The translations under genes were made by a program, and so were the position numbers. Source: a virus. From it: a stretch of DNA of 45,609 bases. The stretch is taken from IMG/VR virus record IMGVR_UViG_3300027849_000002, positions 1-45,609 of that record; one strand, given 5' to 3'. Numbering within the stretch: position 1 is the stretch's first letter; every line of letters starts with the position of its first letter. The notes beneath the pieces are model-generated. The model searched no databases, was not told where the DNA came from, and saw only the letters and a program-made list of their open reading frames with translations. Below, piece after piece: positions 8,458 through 19,032 of this stretch.

Positions 8458-8666
8458 GCGATCCTGCGCTTTTGGTCTTAAAGCGCGTTTGCCAATTCCT
8501 GAGAAAACCTTTATTTGAAGTTGAGCAGTACCCATTAGATGAGTTAGAATTTTGGGCTGCTTGCTTTTCTATTGATGACAATAAAGATAAGCCACTATTA
8601 AATTACAACAAAAATCATGTTACAGTTGAGCAATCAATTGCAGATCTAAAACGAGTCCTTAGCTGA
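8113..8666 (+). CDS. Tail assembly chaperone, -1 frameshifted long product (lambda gpGT-like)
   Basis: A -1 slip on A AAA AAG (8442-8448) moves translation into a frame that reads EILGDPALLVLKRVCQF and stays open to TGA 8664-8666. The extension includes VEQYPLDELEFWAACFSID, a pattern common in T-like extensions. There is no good independent start for the second frame (only TTG 8472 inside the leader of the extension). The stop TGA overlaps the tape-measure ATG. In lambda the G and GT products chaperone the tape measure in a fixed ratio; I infer the same role. Confidence 0.88.
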
Positions 8667-11602
8667 TGTCAGAGTTAAAAACACTTACTTACGTTGTCAA
8701 GATGGATATTGGCGATGGTACTGAAAAAACAAAACAGTTCCGCACCACCATAAAGACGATGGAGCAAGATGCAGCCAAGGCATCTGTAGGAATTGATAAT
8801 CTAGCAAAAACCATTGGGGAAAAATACAATACCAAGGTTAGCACTGCTGTAGATCAAACCAACACTGTTAAAAATGAAATAAAATCAGCAGCAAGAGAAG
8901 CTAGTCGCTCTGAAAAAGCATACTCCCAACTGTCTCGTGAATATACTCACTTAGCTAATACATCTTCACTGGTAGGGCGAGAACTGCAGATAGCAAACGC
9001 ACAGTATAAGCTTGGCGCTAAAGCTACGGATGAACAAAAAAGGAAAATAGGCGAACTTGTTGGCGCAAACTATGATGCTATACAATCTAAAAAACTAGCG
9101 TCAAAAGAGCAAGAAAGATACAACAAAACACTTGAAGTATTCGCTCAAGATAGTGCAGCCAAAGCAGAGTTGCAATCAAAAAAACTAGCTGATAAAAATA
9201 GGCGCACTGCATTGTCGGCAAGGCAGTCTGAAAAGGCATTTGCTCAACTTTCGCGTGAATATACCCACCTTGCCAGCCGAACAGGTAAAACCGCAGACGA
9301 GCAAGAGGTTCTTAACGCTCAATATCGACTAGGCGCAAGTGCAACTAAGGCGCAGAAAGATCAAGCGGCAGCATTGGTAACTGCATATCAAGCACAGCGA
9401 AAAGCAGCCACAAAAACGCAAGGCTCTATGCGTGGGTTGCGTGGTCAAGCACAGAATCTTGGTTGGCAGATGCAGGATGTCGCGGTACAGGCTCAAATGG
9501 GAACTAATGCGCTTGTAATACTTGGTCAACAGGGTTCGCAGTTGGCATCAGGGTTTGGACCTATGGGGGCTTTAGTTGGTGCTGGCATTGCCGTTGGTGC
9601 TGCGGCACTAGGCGTTTTTTCAAAGTCAATGGGCAGCACTTCTGACTTAACAAAAAAACTAGAAGAAAGAGTTAAAGGTCTGAATGAAGCTCTTGTAAAG
9701 CTTGCTAGTGACAACAAGACAAGCAGCCTAGACAAAAGCATCAATGCAAAGCAGGCAGAGGCAGATCTAGAAAAAACAACTAAAGCAATGAAAAAGCTCA
9801 AGAAAAGTATGCTTGGGCAAAAAGAAGTTGCTGACGCTGACAAATTCTATTTATCTGTAGGCAAGGGCGAAGGTGTATGGTTAGATAAATCAAAGAAAAG
9901 ACGCAGGGAAGAGGCTCTTGCTCTTGAGACATCACAGAAAAAATACAAAGATCTTTCTGATGAGCTAGTTGCACATAAAAAAATAATTGAGGGCGCAACC
10001 GAAGAGGGAACAAAAGCCAACCAAAATATCAAGGATATGATCAAGACACTACAGCTTGAAGTTGATATGTATGGAGAAAGCGCAGAGGCAATTGAGTTAG
10101 AAAAACTAACCAGAGAAGGTGCTAGTGATGCGTTAATCAATGAACTTTCTGCGCTTCAAAATCTAAAAGATAAAAAGGGCGAAGAAGCCGAAGCCATTAA
10201 AAAGGCAAAAGAGGAAAGGGTAAATGAAACAAAAACTCTTGAGAAGTACCTTGAAAAAATCACTAGCGAATACCAAGCTATAGGAAGAAGTACAGAAGAA
10301 ACGCATAAGCATACTGCGGCATTGATCACTCAAGATCCTATGTACCAGCAGATGATTATTAATATCTTGAAAGCTACTGAAGCCAAAAAAGGCGAGATCA
10401 AAGCAACTCAAGATCAGATAGCAGTAAATGAAAAATTAGCCAGCATTGGAATGATGAGCGTAGATCAAGATCGTGCATCATACAAGGACTTGCTCAAGTC
10501 TCGACTTCAACTACTTGATGAGCAGTATGAAACTGAAAAAGATAGAGCAAAGCAGGCTTTGGACTTTGAGTTTGGCACTGAAGAAGATTACTACGCAAAA
10601 TTGCTAGAGCTTAAAGCAGATTACGAAAAGAAAAAAGCAGCTATAGAGGGTAAGCCTAAAGCAGTAAAGGATGACTCTGAAAAGGCACTGCAAGTACAAG
10701 CTAAGTACGATCCAAACGTCAAGCTTGCATTGTTGCAGCGACAATACGCTGAAGAACGCGCATTGCTTGGCGATAATGTTGAAGCACTAGCGAGAATAGA
10801 TCAGCATTACGCAGATGAGCGCATAAAAATAAACGGCACTGTCTGGGAAAAAATGGCAGTTAGCGCTAGAGAGTCGATTGAAAATACTGATGAAATGATA
10901 GCAGAAAGTCTTGACAGATTTGTTGATGGTACTGCTCAAGCTTTTGGTGATGCTATTGTTTTCTCTGATAATTTCGGTGATGCGATGAAAAACGTATTCA
11001 AAGGCGCTATATCTAGCATGATCTCGTACTTTGCTGAACTCGCTATACAGCAAGCCTTGATGTGGGCCTTTACAAAAGCTGGTGAGTCAACATTAAAAGC
11101 TGAACAAGCTTCATCTCAGTCGTTTATTAACCAAGCATCTGTATTTGAAGCAGGGCTAAATGCGTTCAAGTCTACTGCAGCTATACCTGTAATCGGTCCA
11201 TCTTTAGCGCCTGGTGCTGCAACAGCAGCAATAGGGTATGCACAACCTATGGCAGCAGCAGCAAATACATTGAACTTTGCCGGTGCATTCGACTCAGGCG
11301 GCATGATCCCATCAGGTAGCGCAGGTATCGTTTCTGAGTTTGGTGATGAACTAGTTGGCGGCACAATGATTTATAATGGTAGCCAAGGCAGCCTTGGCGT
11401 TACTGGTCGCGAAGATACAGCAAAAAAAATGGGTAGCAGTAATAACAATATTAGCGTAAATTCATACGGCAACGCTTCACCTGATGCAATAGCAAGAGCG
11501 ATGGTTAGACAACTTAAAAAGCCAAACAAGGCCATAGACAACGCTGTTTATGATTCAATGAATCGTGGGCGCAAAAACGGAGGTAAGCGTTTCAATGCTT
11601 GA
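8666..11602 (+). CDS. Tape measure protein
   Basis: This 978-residue protein sets tail length. It has long charged helices, a hydrophobic glycine/alanine segment at about residues 275-315 (GPMGALVGAGIAVGAAALGVF), and a C-terminal domain with FDSGGMIPSGSAGIVSEFGDE, typical of lambda-H-like tape measures. At roughly 1.5 angstrom per residue the tail would be near 145 nm (an estimate from known scaling). Residues 82-137 and 188-243 are an internal duplication: SEKAYSQLSREYTHLA against SEKAFAQLSREYTHLA, followed in each by a related AQYxLGAxAT segment. Confidence 0.95.
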   Translation: MSELKTLTYVVKMDIGDGTEKTKQFRTTIKTMEQDAAKASVGIDNLAKTIGEKYNTKVSTAVDQTNTVKNEIKSAAREASRSEKAYSQLSREYTHLANTSSLVGRELQIANAQYKLGAKATDEQKRKIGELVGANYDAIQSKKLASKEQERYNKTLEVFAQDSAAKAELQSKKLADKNRRTALSARQSEKAFAQLSREYTHLASRTGKTADEQEVLNAQYRLGASATKAQKDQAAALVTAYQAQRKAATKTQGSMRGLRGQAQNLGWQMQDVAVQAQMGTNALVILGQQGSQLASGFGPMGALVGAGIAVGAAALGVFSKSMGSTSDLTKKLEERVKGLNEALVKLASDNKTSSLDKSINAKQAEADLEKTTKAMKKLKKSMLGQKEVADADKFYLSVGKGEGVWLDKSKKRRREEALALETSQKKYKDLSDELVAHKKIIEGATEEGTKANQNIKDMIKTLQLEVDMYGESAEAIELEKLTREGASDALINELSALQNLKDKKGEEAEAIKKAKEERVNETKTLEKYLEKITSEYQAIGRSTEETHKHTAALITQDPMYQQMIINILKATEAKKGEIKATQDQIAVNEKLASIGMMSVDQDRASYKDLLKSRLQLLDEQYETEKDRAKQALDFEFGTEEDYYAKLLELKADYEKKKAAIEGKPKAVKDDSEKALQVQAKYDPNVKLALLQRQYAEERALLGDNVEALARIDQHYADERIKINGTVWEKMAVSARESIENTDEMIAESLDRFVDGTAQAFGDAIVFSDNFGDAMKNVFKGAISSMISYFAELAIQQALMWAFTKAGESTLKAEQASSQSFINQASVFEAGLNAFKSTAAIPVIGPSLAPGAATAAIGYAQPMAAAANTLNFAGAFDSGGMIPSGSAGIVSEFGDELVGGTMIYNGSQGSLGVTGREDTAKKMGSSNNNISVNSYGNASPDAIARAMVRQLKKPNKAIDNAVYDSMNRGRKNGGKRFNA

Positions 11603-12182
11603 TATTTCTAATTTTCCTTGGGCTGAATGTGCGATCACTGAAAATCGAACTGATTACAGAGCCGACACATTAGCACTAAGACGTAAATCTCGCAGCACAG
11701 GTGTTCATCGATATGAGTTTGAATTGGTTACTGTAGAAATGGAGTTGAAAGTTGCCAGAGGAGTTAAGGCGAAACTGTCAGCAGCTACCGATGATACTAT
11801 TACATTTATTCATCCAAGACTAAGCTATTGTCAGGGAACTGAGCCTGCATCAAAAATACAAGCTATTGGCACGAACAGCGCAGACAGTTCAACATTGTCT
11901 TTAACGTCTAATGAATCTTGGCAATTATTGGCTGGCGATTATATTCAAGTCGATAATGACACCAAAGTATATGAGGTGGCAGAAGATACGTTGTTGCAAT
12001 CTGGCAACCAAACAGTAACGCTAACATCTCCACTTCGATACTCACTTACTGCGGGCACTAACATTACCGCTAATGATGTTACTTGGTATTTGTTATCAAA
12101 CGGTGTTATCGAAACTGGCAGTATGGCTGCATCAGATAATCAAGATATGGAACTAACCTTAGTAGCGGTAGAAAAACTATGA
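11595..12182 (+). CDS. Minor tail protein, tail tip
   Basis: This tail-tip protein has 195 residues. I place the start at ATG 11595, behind CGGAGG, overlapping the tape-measure stop by eight bases; the in-frame GTG 11565 lies deeper inside the tape measure. The sequence has MLDISNFPWAECAITENRTDY at the start (21 residues, positions 1-21) and beta-rich body, with a late YLLSNGVIETGSMAA. Position corresponds to lambda M/L or distal-tail genes. The exact family is not recognised. It ends in ATGA with the next gene. Confidence 0.65.
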   Translation: MLDISNFPWAECAITENRTDYRADTLALRRKSRSTGVHRYEFELVTVEMELKVARGVKAKLSAATDDTITFIHPRLSYCQGTEPASKIQAIGTNSADSSTLSLTSNESWQLLAGDYIQVDNDTKVYEVAEDTLLQSGNQTVTLTSPLRYSLTAGTNITANDVTWYLLSNGVIETGSMAASDNQDMELTLVAVEKL

Positions 12183-15100
12183 TCAATGCACCACAAACTG
12201 TAATAGATGCACTAACATCTGGTAATTTTAAATACGCTAATTTAGTTGATGTTAATTTGGGCGATGCTTACGATACCGGATTCGATGTCGTTCTTTATTA
12301 TACAGACTACCATTCTGCAATATCTTTTGGTGGAAATAGTTATACACCAAACCACAACCTTAAAGAGCTAGCTGGGATAAGTCGAAAAGCATCCACTGGC
12401 TCTGATAAGGTTGATATCGTCTTTGATATTACTGATGAGTCAATTATTGATGTCATTAGATCTGAGCGATACATCAACAAGCCTACATCTATAAAAAGAG
12501 TCATTATGCAAGATGGCGCGGTTCTTGCTGACTTTGCTATTCCAATCAGGACTGCTTGGGGACTATCTCACGAAAGTAGTGGTGACACAGAAGATAGATC
12601 TATAACACTAACCATTGATTCATCGCTAGGAGATCTAGAAGGTGATAATGGCTGGTATGCTGTAAATAGTTCTCACCAGCGCAGATATCAGAGTGATTTA
12701 ATTATGAATCATTCAGGCACTGTGATGACTGAGGATCAGCAAGCTAAATACACAACTAACTTTAATGGCACAATTAACCAGCAAGTAAAACCACCTTCAT
12801 TGCCAAAAATTTATGGCTACAAAAATGTCGAGGCAGTACCTATTGCCATGCTTAAGCATCGCAAGACTCATACTAGTTACCGTCATTATTTTACGACATT
12901 AATTTATGCGCTAAATATTGGTGATTGTGATTATGTGGACATTGACAATATCAAAAAAGGTGGTGATGATTTTGATGTCACCATTGTAAATAATAATGAC
13001 CGTGATGTAGGCGGATGGTCTTGCCGAGTAAGAACGCCTGCAGATGCTGAAAATAGCAGCTTACTTGACGAAGAGAGTGCAGACTTAAGCTTTTGGTTTG
13101 AAGGTATGGACAGTGCCGAGATAGCTAGAATGAGTGGCATGTATGGTAAAGGGCTTACATTATTATTTCTGAAAAACAGAAATCGTGACGATTGGCTAAG
13201 TCAAGCACCAAAAATAACTGTACCTATACGTGGTGCCAGGGTGTACGACCCAAGATCGCAAACAACAGTGTTCTCTCGCAACCCTGCACTACAATACGCT
13301 GACTTTTTGCGCTCAACTAGTTATGGGGCAGGGCAGCGTGGCATTTCTGTATCTGATGCCAACATAAGCGAGCTTGCAGACCACTTCGATCAAATACCTG
13401 ACTCAATAGGTAATGATGGCATAAACTCTATACTTATTGATGTTCAGCTAGACACTGGCGATCCAATTGTTGATAACATGAATATATGGATGGAGGGCTG
13501 TCGGCTCTTTACGTCTGACTATTATGGTGAGTTCAGTATCAGAGTTGAGACAAAATCACCTGTAGTACTTAACATCAACGAGGATGACTTGGAGGATTTT
13601 CCTGACTACAATTCAGGCGAGTTCACTGACAGGCTGAACCAGTTAACTTATTCAATAAAGCAATTAGTTCAAGATAACACTGAAGATGCACTGCCTGGGG
13701 ACTTAGTTGAGGTCGATGTTGAAGCAACATTCCCTGCAGATGATTCTCAAATACATGTCGATTGGCTTGCCGAGGATGGCGGTATTGACAACTTCGACTC
13801 ATCGGCTTTGGATTATGTTACTGACTTAGAACAGGCTTATTATTGGGCTATGGTTGATGCGCGAATATCTAGACAGCCAAGAGAGTTAGAGTTGCCAATG
13901 GGTGCTATAGCTTGGCTACTGGAAACTGGCGATGTAATAAAATTCTCATCAAAAATACTAAACATGACAGATGTACTTTGGCGTGTTGACGAGGTATCTG
14001 AAGGTGATGGTATTAGTAGTGTAAAAAATATAGCTTACGACGATAGCTTTTACACACCAGATCCAAGTGCAATACCAGAGCCAGTAGCGTTTGCCAGACC
14101 TCCAACGGGTGCGAACTTATCACCTGTTTCTGGACTTGCTATTATCGAGAAAGGTGGCCTTTATTATCTTGATTGGACACCGTTATCTAGTGCAAATATT
14201 TTATGGTATGCGTTAGAAATCACAAAAGACAGTGTACTTATTTATGACGAACCTAAATTAGCTCAACCACCATTCTTGCTTGATGCTATTACTATTGGCT
14301 CGTACAGCGTTAAAATGACATCGGTAGGGTATGAAGATGAGGGCGGTGTTGCGACATTGGATTTTGATATCGCCTTACCAGAAGCGCCAACTATCAACAC
14401 AACGGTCGGCAACTTTACTATTGAAGTTTACCCTTCAGTGTCTGTTACCTATTTAGGCTCTAGCTTTGAGCTTGTCATTAATGATACTGATGATTTTGCG
14501 ACTGGTCAGAATAAAGGGACTTCGGGCTCATTCACTGTAGCCAATCTAGTGCCAAATACTCAGTATTGGATTTGGTGCAGAACTGTTAATTCAGTTGGAA
14601 AGTCAGATTGGTCCAGAGTAGACGTGCTGACATTAAATGACAACACTTCTTTAGTTGATTTTGTGGGCCTAGATAGACAAAGCATCATTGATGATTCTGT
14701 TAATGAGATGCAGACGCAAATAAATGACACTGTAAACTCAGCTATAGACGGTGCAATATCTGGCGCGGCTGATGAGGCTGTTGCTGAAATACAAGAAAGT
14801 CTTGATGGAATTACTGGCGAGGGCTCTCAGCAAAACACAATAGATCTGATTAATGGTATTTTTGATAGTGTTGAAACTGCTGAAAAGTCTTTTAGTGATG
14901 ATGCTGTCATTAATATTGAAACTAACGAATTAAAAGTTAGTCTTGGTGAGGCAGAGTCTAGCATTACTGAAACAAATAAAGTAATTGCTGATCTTGATGA
15001 GTCTGTTGCTATTAGGTTTAGCTCTGTAAATTCAGCAACAGCAAACAACATTGCTAGTATCAATAGGTTTGAAAAAACGGTAACTACAATAGAGAAATCA

Positions 15101-16438
15101 GTAGCGACAAGTATCAGCGCAATATCAGTTAGTACTGAAGAAAACAAAGCTAATATTGTATCCCTTGATCAAGCTGTTACTGATCTTGATAGTGCTACAG
15201 CTACAAGTATTAACGAGTTGAGCAGTTCTTTAGATGATAATGCTGCTGACATCTCAACACTTAACCAAACTGTTGTTGATCTTGATAGTGCCACAACCAC
15301 AAGTATCAGCACATTAACTAGCAATGTAGGCAATAACACATCTGACATTTCAACGCTTAACCAAACCGTTACTGATCTTGATGGTGCTACAGCTACTTCA
15401 TTAAGACAACTGTCTGTTGATGTTGGCAATAGGGCAACAACAACTGCACTTAATGCCGTAGAATCCAAAGCCGATGGTAATGCCTCAGCGATATCATCAT
15501 TAGGCACTCAGGTTAGCAACATTGATGGTGAGGTATCTTCAGCACAATTAATACTAAATACACACACTACCGATATAGGTGAGCTAGAAAGTCGCGCTTT
15601 TTTGGGTGTAGATGTTAACGGACTTATTGCCGGAATTTACATTAACGGTAGTGCATCGCAGTCTGATATCGAACTAAAAGCCGATACGGTTAGTTTTGTT
15701 AATCCCAATACAGACTTGAAAGATTTATACTACGATGCTGCATCACAGCGATTAATTTTTGGTGGTATAATTGAAGCAGGCACGTTAATTAGATCGCCTA
15801 AGATTGAGTTCATTGGCAGTACTCACATGAGGGTTAGCTCTGCTGATGGTTTTGGTTCAAGTAGCCAGTTTGTAGAATGGTTTGGCCCGAAAGTAATTTC
15901 TAACGGAGCTATTGACTATTCAGAGATGAAAGAAAGCAACGCTATAACTTATTTAAAAACAAACGGTGATGCTTACTTTGGTGGTTCACTATCTGCAGGC
16001 GTACTCAAGAATGCGGCACAAACATCAGTTATTAACAGTTATGTTGTGGACTCAAACCCCATTGAGATTGGACCATTTAACACAAATGGCAACGCTAAAT
16101 CTGTAGTTATATCTTGGGTTCTTAAGGGTAGCTCTGTGGAGTCTGGTTCTTGTGGTGTTTATGGCGATCCATCGTTTGGTTGGTCATTAGAAAGAAGGAT
16201 TGGTGTTGGGGCATGGTCAATAGTTGTTAGTGGCACATTCAATGGTAATACGGTTGGAAACCCTGAATCAGGAGATTGCATAGTTACCGAAGATGCAAGT
16301 GAATCTTACACATACACAGAGTCATCAACAAGCGTGGATAATTTCAGCTATCGTGTTAAAGTTAACTTATATAGTAGGCATCACGCTAATAACAAGATAG
16401 GTTCGCAAAGACTATCACTTATAAGTACCGAGGAATAA
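12179..16438 (+). CDS. Central tail hub / host-specificity protein (lambda J-like fusion)
   Basis: This 1419-residue protein looks composite. Residues 1-180 resemble DUF2163-like distal tail domains (YTDYHSAISFGGNSYTPN). About 300-640 is J-like hub sequence with VPIRGARVYDPRSQTTVFSR and FTDRLNQLTYSIKQL. Residues 650-820 look like fibronectin-type domains. Then a coiled stalk, where a 32-residue unit repeats about four times from base 15068 (STLNQTVTDLDGATATS type). A DUF1983-like segment follows (LESRAFLGVDVNGLIAGIYING), and a beta-rich end. It would form the tip that contacts the cell. It overlaps the preceding gene as ATGA. Confidence 0.85.
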   Translation: MINAPQTVIDALTSGNFKYANLVDVNLGDAYDTGFDVVLYYTDYHSAISFGGNSYTPNHNLKELAGISRKASTGSDKVDIVFDITDESIIDVIRSERYINKPTSIKRVIMQDGAVLADFAIPIRTAWGLSHESSGDTEDRSITLTIDSSLGDLEGDNGWYAVNSSHQRRYQSDLIMNHSGTVMTEDQQAKYTTNFNGTINQQVKPPSLPKIYGYKNVEAVPIAMLKHRKTHTSYRHYFTTLIYALNIGDCDYVDIDNIKKGGDDFDVTIVNNNDRDVGGWSCRVRTPADAENSSLLDEESADLSFWFEGMDSAEIARMSGMYGKGLTLLFLKNRNRDDWLSQAPKITVPIRGARVYDPRSQTTVFSRNPALQYADFLRSTSYGAGQRGISVSDANISELADHFDQIPDSIGNDGINSILIDVQLDTGDPIVDNMNIWMEGCRLFTSDYYGEFSIRVETKSPVVLNINEDDLEDFPDYNSGEFTDRLNQLTYSIKQLVQDNTEDALPGDLVEVDVEATFPADDSQIHVDWLAEDGGIDNFDSSALDYVTDLEQAYYWAMVDARISRQPRELELPMGAIAWLLETGDVIKFSSKILNMTDVLWRVDEVSEGDGISSVKNIAYDDSFYTPDPSAIPEPVAFARPPTGANLSPVSGLAIIEKGGLYYLDWTPLSSANILWYALEITKDSVLIYDEPKLAQPPFLLDAITIGSYSVKMTSVGYEDEGGVATLDFDIALPEAPTINTTVGNFTIEVYPSVSVTYLGSSFELVINDTDDFATGQNKGTSGSFTVANLVPNTQYWIWCRTVNSVGKSDWSRVDVLTLNDNTSLVDFVGLDRQSIIDDSVNEMQTQINDTVNSAIDGAISGAADEAVAEIQESLDGITGEGSQQNTIDLINGIFDSVETAEKSFSDDAVINIETNELKVSLGEAESSITETNKVIADLDESVAIRFSSVNSATANNIASINRFEKTVTTIEKSVATSISAISVSTEENKANIVSLDQAVTDLDSATATSINELSSSLDDNAADISTLNQTVVDLDSATTTSISTLTSNVGNNTSDISTLNQTVTDLDGATATSLRQLSVDVGNRATTTALNAVESKADGNASAISSLGTQVSNIDGEVSSAQLILNTHTTDIGELESRAFLGVDVNGLIAGIYINGSASQSDIELKADTVSFVNPNTDLKDLYYDAASQRLIFGGIIEAGTLIRSPKIEFIGSTHMRVSSADGFGSSSQFVEWFGPKVISNGAIDYSEMKESNAITYLKTNGDAYFGGSLSAGVLKNAAQTSVINSYVVDSNPIEIGPFNTNGNAKSVVISWVLKGSSVESGSCGVYGDPSFGWSLERRIGVGAWSIVVSGTFNGNTVGNPESGDCIVTEDASESYTYTESSTSVDNFSYRVKVNLYSRHHANNKIGSQRLSLISTEE
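15068..15451 (+). repeat. Four 96-base repeats coding the hub coiled stalk
   Basis: In the hub gene a 32-residue unit starts at 15068, 15164, 15260 and 15356. The last two copies are closest, both beginning LNQTV and containing DLDxAT. The period and the Ser/Thr/Asp-rich hydrophobic spacing fit a trimeric coiled stalk. Confidence 0.75.
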
Positions 16439-16439
16439 A

Positions 16440-19031
16440 ATGGCATCACCAACAATTAAATTTATAAAATCACCTTCAGTTAGTGTAACGAATGGCAGTA
16501 AAATAGTCACATTAACAGGTGATGTTGACACTTATCATGTTTACGATGGTACAGCTATATTCATTAATAATCACCCACCTGTCGAGGGCTTTTCTGGCAC
16601 AACAGTTGATGGCTCTGGCAATAGCACTATAACGCTAAAAGATGCTTGGACACTTCCTAGTGTGACAGGTGGCACGTTAGTTGCATTCAATAGTAACGAG
16701 GGATTACCTGAAGCAATTCGCAGAGCCAGAAGTATCGGTAACTTAACGCTAACATTAATGACAAATTTTGAAACGCTACTCAACAGCACCTCATCATCAG
16801 TGAGTATTGATATTGATGGCGTACCAACAAGCTTTGTTCCATATAAATATTTAGAAAACGAGTTTGAGTCAAAGATAACTGAGCTTAACAATCTAACTGG
16901 AAGTATCAACGCCACGACAAAAGCTGAATTTGATCGCGCCAGATTTAACGAGTTAAACAACTTCTCTGTGTCAGGTGTTGTAAATGTTGACTTTGATAGC
17001 GGCTATGAATTTCAGCAAATAAACGGTTGGCAGAACAAATTTACAATCAAGGCAGGCAAAGCCATGATTGATGGCATTTGGCATAAGTACAGCAGCACCG
17101 AAATTATGCTGCCTGATGCACCTGACGGCTTAGATAAAAAAGATTTGTCAAGTCGATTTAATGACTTGGCAGAAGCAACAGTGGCAGGAGGCGATGAGCT
17201 ATCTCAATCGTATTTAGATCAACGCTGTATCGTTTATGCTGTACAAAAAGACACTGAAGCGCCTTTTGGGTCTTCTGGAACATACATTCAAGATGCTGAT
17301 AACAATATTTACAGTAATGATGGTGTGTTACGCCAACGAACATTTGAATTTTTTTCTGAGCGATTGCTTGAAAGTGTATCTATCGAAGGTGCAGATTCAT
17401 ATCAGTCAACCATAAATGCTATGACCTCCCTCGGGTGGTCACAAGATAGCGATGTATTGGGGCAATTCAAAAAAGGTGATGACATTGCTATTGTGTTTAC
17501 TATTGTTCAACGTAGAAACCAAGGCGCTTATCACCCTAGTTACAATCCTGAAGGTGTGGCGTATGCTACTGACGGTGTAGATCTGAGCAATAGAGCATTT
17601 TGGACTGACTCTGCTGCTGCGATAACCAGTAAACAAGAGGCGTTTTCTAATGCGTGTGTTGCTGCAAATGCAAATGGTTCGTTAATATCTTCAACATCTT
17701 CTGGTGGTAGATTCCCTAGACCAGACGGCAAATTCTACGATGCAATATACGCCTCAGACGTTAAAGATTTACGTATGTCAGCTAAGAAATTACCGCTTAA
17801 AGAAATACGCGAGAAATACAAGCGTATGGCGATTGCAGGGGAAGTTCGTGGGTTTGAAGGTGTGCCACTTATAACAAAAGCACGACTAAGCGACTATCTG
17901 TCAGGAGATGATGCCGTTAACTACCTATCAGAGGGGAAATTTACACTAATACATAACGGAGAAGATCATTTAAGATTATCATCTCCGAGTCAAGTTTCAG
18001 CATTAGACGGCTTGAGCTGGATTTTCGTAAAAGGTGGTGTAATTTACCGTAATTACGCGTGGAATAATCAATATCACACAAGAATTTTTAAGTGGTCTGG
18101 TGGTTCATGGGGAGTGTCTACCATTGCAGAACTACAAGGGGAGTTTCTTGCTATCCCTTATGCTGCACCTAGTAGCGGAACAGGATTGCTTAAATCAGGC
18201 GCGGTTGATGGTGCGTGGGGTTACAAGTATAAAGGCCAACTTTCTGGTGCTATTATAAGCAATCACCAACAAGCAAACCCAATATGGACAGACATTATTG
18301 GCGACCCTGCTAATATTGCAGCAACTTTTCCCGATGGTGTTGAAGGTCAATGGATACCTGCACTACCTAGTGGTGTTACTACAGCATTTAAACTGAATAG
18401 AAAGTCATTAAATAACGTAGTGAACAGAGCTTGGTCTGATTTAGGTGACGGAACAGACTGGCAGAGCGCAGACAATATTATAGACGTGGTAAAGAATACA
18501 TCGGCAACAGGAATACCATCAACCGCGATAATGTTAATACACTACGAAACACAAGCACACTTCACACAAGATGATGTGAATAGCAAGGTGGTGGATTTGG
18601 GTGGTGTTTGGGCAAGTAATCACTATCAGCCAGATTGGGGCAGTGCGCTACAGTCCAGCTTGATTGGGGAGGTTGGAATTTCCACAACAGACCCTAGAGT
18701 GGGCTATTTTGGAGAAGTTAACGGATACCTATTGCGACCAACTAGCAATGACTTTCACCCTTCTAGTTCTTATGAGCCAACACATAAAAACGTGGTATTA
18801 GGTGGTACGTCAACCGCAGTAAAAACACTAGACTACCTTTCTCACGACAATAACGTAGCTAAATTGTGTTATGCGTATAAAGAAATGAAATTTGATGTTA
18901 CTTGGGGCGATAACAATCAGTTTGAAATTTATAATCAATCTGCTATTATTACGGATGACAACGGGAATAGTATTAAAGTTGGTACAAGCAGCTTTGATAC
19001 TCAGTTTTTCATAGATGATGGTGGTACGTAA
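16440..19031 (+). CDS. Tail fibre / receptor-binding protein
   Basis: This 863-residue protein directly follows the hub. The N-terminus (MASPTIKFIKSPSVSVTNG) is a likely attachment domain: a beta-rich head with TVDGSGNSTITLKDAWTLP, then ARSIGNLTLTLMTNFETLL, common in fibres that bind the tail tip. The middle includes FTIVQRRNQGAYHPSYNPEG, found in many marine phage fibres. The end reads IKVGTSSFDTQFFIDDGGT. A related end recurs 690 bases downstream, past the endonuclease gene, so the 3' end may have been rebuilt. AGAGGAATAA-type ribosome site precedes it (GAGGAATAAAATG). Confidence 0.85.
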   Translation: MASPTIKFIKSPSVSVTNGSKIVTLTGDVDTYHVYDGTAIFINNHPPVEGFSGTTVDGSGNSTITLKDAWTLPSVTGGTLVAFNSNEGLPEAIRRARSIGNLTLTLMTNFETLLNSTSSSVSIDIDGVPTSFVPYKYLENEFESKITELNNLTGSINATTKAEFDRARFNELNNFSVSGVVNVDFDSGYEFQQINGWQNKFTIKAGKAMIDGIWHKYSSTEIMLPDAPDGLDKKDLSSRFNDLAEATVAGGDELSQSYLDQRCIVYAVQKDTEAPFGSSGTYIQDADNNIYSNDGVLRQRTFEFFSERLLESVSIEGADSYQSTINAMTSLGWSQDSDVLGQFKKGDDIAIVFTIVQRRNQGAYHPSYNPEGVAYATDGVDLSNRAFWTDSAAAITSKQEAFSNACVAANANGSLISSTSSGGRFPRPDGKFYDAIYASDVKDLRMSAKKLPLKEIREKYKRMAIAGEVRGFEGVPLITKARLSDYLSGDDAVNYLSEGKFTLIHNGEDHLRLSSPSQVSALDGLSWIFVKGGVIYRNYAWNNQYHTRIFKWSGGSWGVSTIAELQGEFLAIPYAAPSSGTGLLKSGAVDGAWGYKYKGQLSGAIISNHQQANPIWTDIIGDPANIAATFPDGVEGQWIPALPSGVTTAFKLNRKSLNNVVNRAWSDLGDGTDWQSADNIIDVVKNTSATGIPSTAIMLIHYETQAHFTQDDVNSKVVDLGGVWASNHYQPDWGSALQSSLIGEVGISTTDPRVGYFGEVNGYLLRPTSNDFHPSSSYEPTHKNVVLGGTSTAVKTLDYLSHDNNVAKLCYAYKEMKFDVTWGDNNQFEIYNQSAIITDDNGNSIKVGTSSFDTQFFIDDGGT

Positions 19032-19032
19032 T

